Source: Nocardiopsis sp. FR4 (lineage in GTDB: Bacteria; Actinomycetota; Actinomycetes; Streptosporangiales; Streptosporangiaceae). From it: 64,000 bases of DNA. The DNA lies in assembly GCF_009830945.1 (NCBI RefSeq), contig NZ_VWVV01000027.1, positions 45,724 through 109,723 on the forward strand. Direction: 5' to 3'. Of this stretch, positions 15,771 to 23,796 are shown piece after piece. A program made the position numbers and the translations under genes. The stretch's first letter is position 1, and every line of letters starts with the position of its first letter. The notes below the pieces were generated by a model. That model did no database searches. It had not been told where the DNA came from and was given only the letters and a program-made list of their open reading frames with translations.

Positions 15771-16619
15771 TCAACGGGTGCGGGACACAGGCAGCGCTCC
15801 CAGGACGACCAGGTCCTCCAGGGGTTCGCTGATACTGCACGTCCCGAAGGAACGGAAGGCCGCGCGCACCGCGGCGGCCCGGTCGTCGGGGAGCGCGGCG
15901 GCGAGCGCGGCCAGGCGGGGGCCGTCGCGGTCGGCCAGCACGTGGGCGGCCTCGCGCACCGGGCCGCCGCCGACCAGGGCAGCGGTGGCCATCAGCACGT
16001 TGAGGAAACCGTGCTGCTCGAACCCCTCGGCGCTGGTGTGGCGCACGGCGTGGTGCAGCCCCGCCGTGCACTTGAAGGGCACCCCCCGTTCCACGGCCGC
16101 GTGCAGGAAGGCGGCCAGTTCCTCCTCGTCGGGGTGGGCCCGCGCGGTGAGCCCGCCGGTACGGAACTTGGCGCCGTACCCGGTACCCGCCAGGGCCGCC
16201 AGGTCGGCGGCCACCTCGCCCTGGCGCGCCACCTCCACGAACCCGCCCGCCCCCGCGGGCAGGCCGGCCCCCAGGGCGGCGGCCGCCTCCGCGGCCCGGC
16301 CGGGCTCGGCCGCGACCTCGACCCCCACCAGGCGCAGCGCCGGATCGGCCAGTACGGCGGCCACCGCGGGTTCCACCCCGTCGGGGCCGCCGGGGACGGT
16401 GACCGCGACCGCCAGGGGCTCGGGGGCGCCCTCCTCGCGGGCCAGGACGGCGCGCAGCTCGCCCAGGCGGGCGTCGGAGACCAGGAACGGGCCGACGTAG
16501 GCGGCGCGCGGGCCCGACCGGTGCGCGCGGTGCGCGGACAGCGCCCCCACCATGGGGGCGTTGCCGGGCGGGAAGAGCGCGGCGTCGTCGAACAGGCCGC
16601 GGTACAGGAGCACGCTCAT
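15771..16619 (-). CDS. Conserved protein of unknown function embedded in the homogentisate operon
   Basis: A 282-residue soluble protein with no recognised domain, lodged between hmgA and fahA. Its start overlaps the hmgA stop (ATGA) and its stop is 27 nt before fahA, so it is certainly co-translated with them. Alternating beta/alpha-like segments and conserved-looking blocks (LYRGLFDDAALFPPGNAPM, TGYGAKFRTGG, PFKCTAGLHHAVRHT, GFLNVLMATAAL) suggest an enzyme, perhaps a barrel. The Lys, Cys and His-His in these blocks are candidate active-site residues. The operon lacks a maleylacetoacetate isomerase, and this gene occupies the slot for that step. That assignment is a hypothesis and no function is established. 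Confidence 0.75.
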   Translation of the reverse strand: MSVLLYRGLFDDAALFPPGNAPMVGALSAHRAHRSGPRAAYVGPFLVSDARLGELRAVLAREEGAPEPLAVAVTVPGGPDGVEPAVAAVLADPALRLVGVEVAAEPGRAAEAAAALGAGLPAGAGGFVEVARQGEVAADLAALAGTGYGAKFRTGGLTARAHPDEEELAAFLHAAVERGVPFKCTAGLHHAVRHTSAEGFEQHGFLNVLMATAALVGGGPVREAAHVLADRDGPRLAALAAALPDDRAAAVRAAFRSFGTCSISEPLEDLVVLGALPVSRTR

Positions 16620-17824
16620 CCCCGCTCCCGGCGTCCGCCGGCCCAGGTCCAGGCGTAGCCGCCGTCGTCGCTGGCCAGACCGCCCTCGCCCAGGTCCAGG
16701 GGGCGGAAGGTGTCCACCATGACGGCGAGCTCGTCGAAGGCCTGCACGCCGATGCTGCGCTCGTAGGCGCCGGGTTGGGGGCCGTGGGAGTGGCCGCCCG
16801 GGTGCAGGGAGACCGACCCCTGGCCGATCCCCGAGCCCTTGCGGGCCTCGTAGTCGCCGCCGCAGTAGAACATGACCTCGTCGGAGTCGACGTTGGAGTG
16901 GTAGTAGGGCACCGGGATGGCCCCGGGGTGGTAGTCCACCTTGCGCGGCACGAAGTTGCACACCACGAAGTTGTGCCCCTCGAAGACCTGGTGGACGGGC
17001 GGCGGCTGGTGGACGCGACCGGTGATGGGCTGGAAGTCCTCGACGTTGAAGGCGTAGGGGTACAGGCACCCGTCCCAGCCCACGACGTCGAAGGGGTGGG
17101 TGGGGTAGGTGTAGCGGGTGCCGGAGATCCCGCCGGGGCCGTCACCGCGGTGCTTGATGAGCACCTCCACGTTCTCCCCCTCCGCCAGCAGGGGTTCGGA
17201 GGGGCCGCGCAGGTCGCGCTCGCAGTAGGGGGCGTGCTCCAGGAACTGCCCGTAGCGGGACAGGTACCGCTTGGGCGGTGCGATGTGGCTGTTGGCCTCG
17301 ATGGCGTAGGCGCGCAGCGGCTCCTGGCCGGTGGGCACCCAGCGGTGGGTGGTGGCGCGCGGCAGGATGACGTAGTCGCCCCGTCCCACCTCCAGCAGCC
17401 CGAAGACGGTCTCCACCCGGGCGGTGCCCGACTCCACGTACACGCACTCGTCGCCGATGCCGTTGCGGTACAGCGGGGAGGGGGCGCCGGCCACCACGTA
17501 GGACAGGCGCACGTCGTCGTTGCCCAGCACCAGGCGGCGCGACTGGACGACGTCGGCGGCCTTCCACTCCTGGCCGGGGAAGAGCTCGTGCAGCCGCAGG
17601 TGTCGGGGCACCATGGGCGCGTTGCGGGTGCGGGTCTGGTCCGGGACGCGCCACTCGGCGGCGTCGACGATGGCCGAGGGGATGGCGCGGTGGTACAGCA
17701 GCGAGGAGTCGGAGGAGAACCCCTCCTCCCCCATCAGCTCCTCGTAGTACAGGCCCCCCTCGGGGGTGCGGTGCTGGGTGTGGCGGGTGCGGGGCACCTC
17801 GCCCACCTGCCGGTAGTAGGCCAT
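16616..17824 (-). CDS. hmgA: Homogentisate 1,2-dioxygenase
   Basis: A non-haem Fe(II) ring-cleaving dioxygenase opening homogentisate to maleylacetoacetate. It has 402 residues in a cupin fold. The iron site is recognisable in YHSNVDSDEVMFYCGGDYEA (His and Glu ligands) and LHPGGHSHGPQPGAYE (His ligand). The N-terminal block YYRQVGEVPRTRHTQ and the central HPFDVVGWDG and HQVFEGHNFVVCNFVPR are typical. It is slightly shorter than the 430-445 residues of proteobacterial and animal enzymes. AGGGAGAA precedes the ATG. It lies 35 nt after the FAD monooxygenase gene and overlaps the next gene by 4 nt. Confidence 0.95.
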   Translation of the reverse strand: MAYYRQVGEVPRTRHTQHRTPEGGLYYEELMGEEGFSSDSSLLYHRAIPSAIVDAAEWRVPDQTRTRNAPMVPRHLRLHELFPGQEWKAADVVQSRRLVLGNDDVRLSYVVAGAPSPLYRNGIGDECVYVESGTARVETVFGLLEVGRGDYVILPRATTHRWVPTGQEPLRAYAIEANSHIAPPKRYLSRYGQFLEHAPYCERDLRGPSEPLLAEGENVEVLIKHRGDGPGGISGTRYTYPTHPFDVVGWDGCLYPYAFNVEDFQPITGRVHQPPPVHQVFEGHNFVVCNFVPRKVDYHPGAIPVPYYHSNVDSDEVMFYCGGDYEARKGSGIGQGSVSLHPGGHSHGPQPGAYERSIGVQAFDELAVMVDTFRPLDLGEGGLASDDGGYAWTWAGGRRERG

Positions 17825-17859
17825 GGCGGTGTTCTCCCTACCGTGTCGGTGGATGGCGG

Positions 17860-19512
17860 TCAGACGGTGGCGGCGGCCGCGCCCAGGGCGGTGCGCACCG
17901 CCTCGCGCACGGCGTCGGCGCCGGTGACGACGGCGGCGACGTGGGCGTCGGGGCGCACCAGCCACACCTGGCCCGGTTCGGGGGCCAGGGCGCGGGTGAG
18001 CGCTCCGGTGGCGTCGATCTCGTGCAGGTACAGGGCGGTGACGGGGGCCGGGGTGGCCTCGCGGGCGGCGGCGCGCACACCCGACAGGAAGGCGTCGGGG
18101 TCGCCGTCCCCGGGGGCGGGGCCCGCGAGCAGGGTCAGCCCCTCGCGCAGCAGGGGGCGCAGGCGCTCGGGCGCGCCGGGGCCGGGCAGGGCGACGGGGG
18201 CGTCGGGCATGACCACGCCGGGGCAGGGGGCGGGGGCCTGCCCGCGGGCGGGGCGCCCGCCGAAGGGGCGTTCGGTGCAGGGCGTGGTCAGGGCCGAGTC
18301 GGTGTACCAGAACGGTTCGGCCAGGCGCCCGGAGTCGACCAGGGCGCGGGCGGCCTCCTCGGTCAGGGCCCGCTCCAGCACGTCCAGGCGGGTGCGGTGC
18401 TCCTGTTCGCTCCGGGGGACCAGGAAGCGCATGGTGGCGCTGGTGACGTCGGCGTTCTCCAGGGCGGCGGCGTGGCGTTCGGTGTGGTAGCTCTCCAGCA
18501 GCTCCTCGCCCGCCCACCCGGCGCGCACGTAGGCGAGCTTCCAGGCGGCGTTCTCGGCGTCCTGCACCCCGGAGTTGAGGCCGCGGGCGCCGAAGGGGGC
18601 GACCAGGTGGGCGTTGTCGCCGGCCAGCAGGACCCGGCCCGCGCGCATGCGGTCCGCCACGCGGGTGTGGAAGCGGTAGACCGAGTGCCACACGATCTCG
18701 TAGGGGCGCTCGCCGATGATCTGGCGGACGCGCGCGTCCAGGCGTCCGCTGGCCTGCTCCGCGGCCAGGTCGAAGTCGCTGGGCACCTGCCAGTCGATGC
18801 GGTAGACCGAGTCGGGGCAGGGGTGGATGAGCACCTGGCGGCCGGGGTTCCACTCGGGGTCGAAGTAGAAGCGGCGCTCGCGTTCCCACCCGGCCAGGTC
18901 GGCGCGGATGTCGCAGATGAGGAAGCGGTCGTCGAAGCTGGTGCCCTCGAAGGCGATCCCCAGGGCCTGGCGGACGGAGCCGCCGTGCGCGCCCAGGCAG
19001 GACAGGGCGTGGGAGCCGCGCAGGGACACCCTGCCCCCGGGGGTCTGGCACTGGACGGTGACGCCGTGCTCGTCCTGGGTCAGGCCCGTGACCCGGTGGT
19101 TCCACAGGGTGGTCAGGCCCGCCGCGGCCATGCGCTCGTCCAGGACCTGTTCGGTGCGCGACTGGGAGATGTTGACGAACGGCGGCAGCGGCGAGGCCCC
19201 CGGGTCGGGCAGGCGCACGCTGAACAGTTCCCGTTCGCGGTAGAAGGTGCGTGCGGTGTCCCAGGTCAGGCCCTCGCGGGTGAGGGTTCCGGCGCCCAGC
19301 CAGTCCCACACGTCCAGGACGTCGCGCTGCTGGCAGATGGCCTTGGACCCGACGGCGTCGCGTTCGGGGCGCGCGTCCAGGACCAGGACGGGGACGCCGC
19401 GCCGGGCCAGCAGCAGGGCCGCGGTCTGGCCGACCGGTCCGGCGCCCAGGACCAGGACGGGCTCGGCGCCGGTGTCGGCGCCGGCGGGGGTGCGGGGAGC
19501 GGGGGGTCGCAT
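17860..19512 (-). CDS. FAD-dependent aromatic monooxygenase (PheA/MhpA-type, PF01494)
   Basis: A flavoprotein hydroxylase of 550 residues. The FAD-binding GxGxxG is at 22-30 (VLGAGPVGQTAALLLARRG). The second FAD motif is at 298-313 (GDNAHLVAPFGARGLNSG), and a C-terminal thioredoxin-like domain is typical of phenol or 3-(3-hydroxyphenyl)propionate hydroxylases. Placed directly before hmgA, it probably makes homogentisate or a related hydroquinone by ring hydroxylation of a hydroxyphenylacetate-like substrate, an alternative entry besides tyrosine via HPPD, which is not in this window. It starts 61 nt after the MBL-fold gene. The substrate is inferred from context only. Confidence 0.88.
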   Translation of the reverse strand: MRPPAPRTPAGADTGAEPVLVLGAGPVGQTAALLLARRGVPVLVLDARPERDAVGSKAICQQRDVLDVWDWLGAGTLTREGLTWDTARTFYRERELFSVRLPDPGASPLPPFVNISQSRTEQVLDERMAAAGLTTLWNHRVTGLTQDEHGVTVQCQTPGGRVSLRGSHALSCLGAHGGSVRQALGIAFEGTSFDDRFLICDIRADLAGWERERRFYFDPEWNPGRQVLIHPCPDSVYRIDWQVPSDFDLAAEQASGRLDARVRQIIGERPYEIVWHSVYRFHTRVADRMRAGRVLLAGDNAHLVAPFGARGLNSGVQDAENAAWKLAYVRAGWAGEELLESYHTERHAAALENADVTSATMRFLVPRSEQEHRTRLDVLERALTEEAARALVDSGRLAEPFWYTDSALTTPCTERPFGGRPARGQAPAPCPGVVMPDAPVALPGPGAPERLRPLLREGLTLLAGPAPGDGDPDAFLSGVRAAAREATPAPVTALYLHEIDATGALTRALAPEPGQVWLVRPDAHVAAVVTGADAVREAVRTALGAAAATV

Positions 19513-19573
19513 GTGGTGGCTCCATTCACGTGGACGCCCCGGACGGGCGGGGGTGGACGGGGTCGGGGTCGGG

Positions 19574-20536
19574 TCAGCCCTGGAGCTGGTCCCAGACCTG
19601 GCGGTCGCGCTCGGCGGTCCAGATGACGGGGCGCTCGATGCCGGAGAACTCGTCCCACAGGCGCGAGACGTCGAAGGGCAGGCAGTGCTCGAAGATGGGC
19701 CAGTGGCCGTAGTCGTCGACCAGGGCGGCGTGGGTGGCCTCGAAGGCCTCCTTGAGCGTGCCGCCGCGCCGGTGGACGGCGCCGACCTGCTCGATCATGA
19801 CCCGCAGGAAGCCGCGGGTCTGCTCGATGGCGGCGTCGACCTCCTCCCGGCCGCGGCTGACGGCGCCGCGCCCGCCGACGAGCATCCGCGCGCCCAGGGC
19901 CTTGACGCCGTCCAGGGTGGCTCCGGCCCAGTCGTGGTGGAAGGCGTCGCCGGTGTAGAGGGCGGCCTGGGCCTCGACGAGGTCGCCGGCGAAGAGGATC
20001 TCCTGGCGGGGCAGCCAGGCGACGATGTCGCCCTCGGTGTGGCCGCGGCCGAAGTACTGCAGGACCAGTTCGCCACGGTTCCCGCCCAGGTCGATGGTGG
20101 TGCGGTCGGCGAAGGTCTGGGTGGGCCAGGTCAGCCCGGGCACGGAGCCGGCGTCCTTGGCCAGGCGCGGCATGCGGGCGAACTCGCTGGCCCAGTCCTC
20201 CTTGCCGCGCTCGCGGATGAGGGCGTGGGTCTTCTCGTGGGTGAGGATGATCTCGGCGTCGAAGGCGCTGGCGCCCAGGACGCGGACCGCGTGGTAGTGC
20301 GAGAGCACCAGGTAGCGGACGGGCTTGTCGGTGTGCTCGCGCAGCTTGGCGAGCCACTCGCGGGCCGCGGTGGGGGTGGCCAGGGCCTCGAAGGCCACGA
20401 GGAAGTCCTCGCCCTCGATGGCGCCCACGTTCGGGTCGCCCTCGGCGGTGAGGGCGTAGACCCCCTCGGCCAGGACCTCCAGGGTCTGCTCCTTGGCCTG
20501 GGTGTCGGCGGATGAGGCGAACGGCTTGGCTGCCAT
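19574..20536 (-). CDS. MBL-fold metallo-hydrolase-like protein with degenerate metal motif, first gene of homogentisate operon
   Basis: A 320-residue metallo-beta-lactamase-fold protein. The usual HxHxDH motif appears as HYHAVR (residues 80-85 in LSHYHAVRVLGASAF), so the Asp and third His that bind the second metal are replaced by Val and Arg. The later motifs GRGHTEGDIVAW and LFAGDLVEAQ are kept. A mononuclear or altered metal site is therefore likely. As the promoter-proximal gene of the operon it may hydrolyse a thioester or lactone intermediate, or detoxify a by-product. The ATG at 20536 follows GAAGGG. The operator-like palindrome ATCAAAGGTTTGAT lies 44-57 bases upstream. Confidence 0.8.
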   Translation of the reverse strand: MAAKPFASSADTQAKEQTLEVLAEGVYALTAEGDPNVGAIEGEDFLVAFEALATPTAAREWLAKLREHTDKPVRYLVLSHYHAVRVLGASAFDAEIILTHEKTHALIRERGKEDWASEFARMPRLAKDAGSVPGLTWPTQTFADRTTIDLGGNRGELVLQYFGRGHTEGDIVAWLPRQEILFAGDLVEAQAALYTGDAFHHDWAGATLDGVKALGARMLVGGRGAVSRGREEVDAAIEQTRGFLRVMIEQVGAVHRRGGTLKEAFEATHAALVDDYGHWPIFEHCLPFDVSRLWDEFSGIERPVIWTAERDRQVWDQLQG

Positions 20537-20579
20537 GGTCGGGCCCTTCACGCGTTGGGGGCGGCGCACCACCCGATTG

Positions 20580-20593
20580 ATCAAAGGTTTGAT
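20580..20593. promoter_or_regulatory. Candidate MarR operator of the homogentisate operon
   Basis: Perfect inverted repeat ATCAAA/TTTGAT with GG in the middle, in an AT-rich island (TTGATCAAAGGTTTGATGA) 44 bases before the operon start. The rest of the 264-base divergent region holds the marR promoter (TAGGCT at 20788-20793) and nothing else recognised. Confidence 0.55.
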
Positions 20594-20800
20594 GATTCTG
20601 ACCCGGGCGTGCCCCGCGCCACAACCCCGGGAGGCGTGGAACCCCCGCACAAGTGGCGCAGATCACATTCTCAGGCTACTCTCTCCCTTTCCCGCACCCG
20701 GGGCGGACGACCTCGCCACGCCGGCACCCCCGCCACGCGCACGCCACAGGGGAAAGACCAGGTAAACAGCGCGCACACACCAGGTACTAGGCTGGTCGGC

Positions 20801-21340
20801 GTGACCGACAACGCCGCTCCCCCCAGCGATCTCACGTTCTGGTCCTTCGTGGACTACGCGGTGCGCAAGGCCGAGCAGGAACTGCCCTCCGTGAACACCG
20901 ACGCCATGCGCATGGTGTTGACCCTCAACCGGGCCACGAGCATGGTCATCTACGACCTGGAGTCCTCGGTCCACCGCCCCCGCGGCCTGACCTGGCCGGG
21001 CTTCCGGGTGATCTTCGCGCTCTGGCTGGCCGGACCCATGGAGGCCAAGACCACCGCCGAGATCTCCGGCATGAGCCGCGCCGCCCTGTCCGCCCTGCTC
21101 AACACCCTCGAACGCGACGGACTCATCGTGCGCGAACGCGCCGCCCACGACCGGCGCGCCCTCCAGCTCAGCCTCACCGAGGCCGGGTACGGCGCGATCC
21201 TGGGCAGCTTCCGCGCCCACAACCGGCGCGAGAGCGCCTGGGCCCAGGCCCTGGAACCCGACGAGCGCCGCGAACTCGTCCGCCTGCTCAACAAGCTCAT
21301 GGCGGGCTCCACCGACGCCAAGGCCAAGTTCCGCAGCTGA
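20801..21340 (+). CDS. MarR-family regulator divergent from homogentisate operon
   Basis: A 179-residue winged-helix regulator (LTWPGFRVIFALWLAGPMEA, recognition region AEISGMSRAALSALLNTLERDG, wing REERAAHDRRALQLSLTEAG-like). MarR proteins next to aromatic catabolic operons usually repress them until bound by the substrate or its CoA ester, so this is the likely homogentisate-pathway repressor. The GTG at 20801 has TAGGCT ending 7 nt upstream and no Shine-Dalgarno sequence, so a leaderless mRNA is expected. An open frame extends upstream to 20555 but crosses the operator and lacks family similarity. Confidence 0.87.
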   Translation: MTDNAAPPSDLTFWSFVDYAVRKAEQELPSVNTDAMRMVLTLNRATSMVIYDLESSVHRPRGLTWPGFRVIFALWLAGPMEAKTTAEISGMSRAALSALLNTLERDGLIVRERAAHDRRALQLSLTEAGYGAILGSFRAHNRRESAWAQALEPDERRELVRLLNKLMAGSTDAKAKFRS

Positions 21341-21407
21341 CCCGGCAGTCCACCGCGGCCCCCAATGGACCTTGCCGCGCCCCGCCGGCGGCGCGAGCAT
21401 CAGGGGC

Positions 21408-22472
21408 ATGGACGACTCCCACTCCACCACCCGCGTGCCCCTCGCCCTCCGGGACGAGTTCTCCCCCCAGGCCGCCTACCTCGACACCGCCACCCACGGC
21501 CTGCTCCCCCGCCGGAGCCGCCGCGCCCTGGAGGAGCACGCCCGCGACCTGGCCGAGGGCCGATTCCACCCCGCCGACGCCGACCCCCTCGTCGACCGGG
21601 TCCGCGCCGCCTACGCCCGCCTGGTGGGCGTCTCGGCCGACGACGTCGCCGTGGGCACCCACGTCGCCCAGTTCGTCGGGGCCGTCGCCGCCAGCCTGCC
21701 CCCGGGCGCGCACGTGCTGACCGCCACCGGGGAGTTCACCTCGCTCACCTTCCCCCTCATGGCTCGCCAGGAGCACGGGGTCCGGGTCCGCGAGGTCCCC
21801 CTGGCCGACCTGGCCGGCGAGGTCGGCCCCGCCACCTCCCTGGTGGCCGTCTCCGCCGTGCAGTCCGCCACCGGACAGGTCGCCCCGCTGGAGGACCTGC
21901 GCGCCGCCTGCGCCGAGCACGGCACCCGGCTGCTGGTGGACACCACCCAGGCCGCCGGGTGGCTGCCCCTGGACGCCTCCCGCGTGGACTACACGGTCTG
22001 CTCCACCTTCAAGTGGCTGCTGGGCACCCGCGGGGCCGCTCTGCTCACCGCCGCCCCCGGCGCCCTGGCCGCGCTCCGCCCCCCGGCCGCGAACTGGTAC
22101 GCGGGCGAGGACCGGTGGTCCTCCCTGTACGGGGGCCCGCTGCGACTGGCCGAGGGAGCCCGCCGCCTGGACCTGCCCCCGGTGTGGTCGGCGTGGATCA
22201 CGCTGGAGCGCTCCCTGGCCCTGCTGGAGGAGGTGGGCACCGCCGCCGTGCACGCGCACAACACCGCCCTGGGCGACCGGCTGCGCCGGGCCCTGGACCT
22301 GGAACCGGCCGGGTCGGCGATCGTGTCGGTCCCGGTTCCCGAGGGGGCCCTGGAGCGCGTCGCCGCCGCGGGGGTGCGCACCGCCGCCCGCGACGGCAGG
22401 CTGCGGGCGGCGTTCCACCTGTACAACGACGCCTCCGACGTGGACCGCCTGGTCGGCGCCCTGCGCGGCTGA
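21408..22472 (+). CDS. Class V aminotransferase-fold PLP enzyme
   Basis: A PLP-dependent enzyme of 354 residues in the aminotransferase class V / cysteine-desulfurase fold. PLP Lys202 is in CSTFKWLLGTRG. The cofactor-binding DTTQAAGW is at 178-185 and the substrate-side AYLDTATHGLLPR is near the N-terminus. No SufS-type catalytic Cys loop is seen. Close family members include kynureninase-like and isopenicillin-N-epimerase-like enzymes of unknown substrate. The ATG at 21408 is chosen over the in-frame upstream ATG at 21372 because CAGGGGC precedes it closely. It stands alone and converges on the acetyltransferase pair. Confidence 0.83.
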   Translation: MDDSHSTTRVPLALRDEFSPQAAYLDTATHGLLPRRSRRALEEHARDLAEGRFHPADADPLVDRVRAAYARLVGVSADDVAVGTHVAQFVGAVAASLPPGAHVLTATGEFTSLTFPLMARQEHGVRVREVPLADLAGEVGPATSLVAVSAVQSATGQVAPLEDLRAACAEHGTRLLVDTTQAAGWLPLDASRVDYTVCSTFKWLLGTRGAALLTAAPGALAALRPPAANWYAGEDRWSSLYGGPLRLAEGARRLDLPPVWSAWITLERSLALLEEVGTAAVHAHNTALGDRLRRALDLEPAGSAIVSVPVPEGALERVAAAGVRTAARDGRLRAAFHLYNDASDVDRLVGALRG

Positions 22473-22476
22473 CCCC

Positions 22477-23748
22477 CTAGAAGATCACCCCGCAGAACGG
22501 GGCCCGGGGGCGGTGCAGGGCGGCGTCCAGCCGCTCCACCGCCCCGGGGGTGTGCTCGGTGAGCAGCCCCGCGCGCAGGTAACCCTCCAACGCGGTCTGC
22601 CCCAGGTAGGCGGCACCCAGATGGGACACGTCCACGCTCAGGTCGGGGGCCGCGTCGGTGGCCTCCGCCCGGGCGCCGTCGGTCCCGGCCTTGAGCCGCC
22701 AGCGCCCCGCGTTCCACGGAGCGTAGCGGTCACCGACCTCCAGCACGGTGTCCACCGGGGCGGCGTAGGAGCGCTCGGACAGAGCCCCGGGCACGTCCAC
22801 CAGACGCACCCACAACGACGTGTACAGGGTGGGCGGCGCCGCGTCGCGGTCCGCCAGCAGGTGGCGCAGGGGGTCGTCCACCGGCAGGGAGTCCAGCACG
22901 ACCCCGGTGGTCAGGTCCCGCGAGAACAGGTGCTCGTACAGGGCGGTCCAGGCCGCCGGGACGGTGGCGGTGACCTCCTGCACGTGCACCTCACCGCGGG
23001 CGCCGTCGCGCTCCCACGTGCTCTGTGTCCGGTAGAGGGCGTACCCCACCGGCCCGTCGGGACCCTCGACCACCACCGCCCACAGCGGCCCCTTGCCGCC
23101 CCGCTGCGCGGGGTCGTCGCGCAGGAGGCGGTCCCACCAGTGCGCGGCGCGCTGGAACTGGCCGACCTGGACGGCGGCGACCTCGCGGTGCACCCGCTCC
23201 AGCTGGGGCCGCGCCCGCCCGGGCTCGACCAGGCGCACGGTCAGGGCGGGGTCGCGGGGCGCGTCGGGGCGCAGGACGGTGCGCGGGGCGCGCACGGAGG
23301 TCTCCATCTCTGTGGCCGCCGGACCGTACCCGAACCGGCCGTAGATCGACCCCTCGGAGGCCCACAGGGCGGCGTAGCGCTGTCCGCGCGCGTGGGTGTC
23401 GGCCAGCTGGCGGCGCATCATCGCGCTGAGCACGCCCCGGCGCCGGTGGGTGGGCCACACCCCCACCCCGGTCACGCCCGCGACCGGGCGCGGACCGCCG
23501 GGCAGGGCCATCTCGAACGCGAAGTCGTTGACCGCGCCGACGATCTCCCCGTCGTCGCCGGTGGCCACCAGGACCCGGTCATAGCCCTCGGCGTCCAACA
23601 GGGGGCGCAGGGTGGCCTCGCGCTCCTCGGTGCTCTGCGCGGACAGCAGGGCCTCGCCGACCACCCGCATCACCTGCGCGTACTCCTCGCGGTCGGTACC
23701 GCGCACGGTCCACTCGGCGTCCCGCCGCGGGCCGGATTCGATCGTCAT
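22477..23748 (-). CDS. Eis-like GNAT N-acetyltransferase (copy 1 of tandem pair)
   Basis: A 423-residue acetyl-CoA-dependent acetyltransferase with the three-part Eis architecture: an N-terminal GNAT domain with the acetyl-CoA loop VGVWPTHRRRGVLSAMMRRQL, a central split GNAT region, and a C-terminal sterol-carrier-like domain ending in a terminal Phe (RAPFCGVIF), whose carboxylate acts in catalysis in Eis proteins. Possible substrates are amines, including aminoglycosides, or lysine side chains. It is the second gene of a tandem pair (48 nt after copy 2) and shares a 98-bp, one-mismatch DNA block with it. Confidence 0.88.
   Translation of the reverse strand: MTIESGPRRDAEWTVRGTDREEYAQVMRVVGEALLSAQSTEEREATLRPLLDAEGYDRVLVATGDDGEIVGAVNDFAFEMALPGGPRPVAGVTGVGVWPTHRRRGVLSAMMRRQLADTHARGQRYAALWASEGSIYGRFGYGPAATEMETSVRAPRTVLRPDAPRDPALTVRLVEPGRARPQLERVHREVAAVQVGQFQRAAHWWDRLLRDDPAQRGGKGPLWAVVVEGPDGPVGYALYRTQSTWERDGARGEVHVQEVTATVPAAWTALYEHLFSRDLTTGVVLDSLPVDDPLRHLLADRDAAPPTLYTSLWVRLVDVPGALSERSYAAPVDTVLEVGDRYAPWNAGRWRLKAGTDGARAEATDAAPDLSVDVSHLGAAYLGQTALEGYLRAGLLTEHTPGAVERLDAALHRPRAPFCGVIF
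23407..23504. repeat. 98-bp near-identical block, copy 1
   Basis: Matches 24721-24818 with one mismatch over 98 bases. It encodes the acetyl-CoA-binding loop in the downstream Eis-like gene. Identity at synonymous positions far exceeds that of the flanking sequence. Confidence 0.8.
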
Positions 23749-23796
23749 GGGCAGTGTTCCCGTCCGTTCTGGCGGCGCCAGCCGCCTGTGGGGTGG

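Noticed and set aside
14568..16658. A long plus-strand open frame opposite fahA and the unknown operon gene
   Set aside because: No family similarity. The minus-strand frames have catalytic motifs, overlapping starts and ribosome binding sites.
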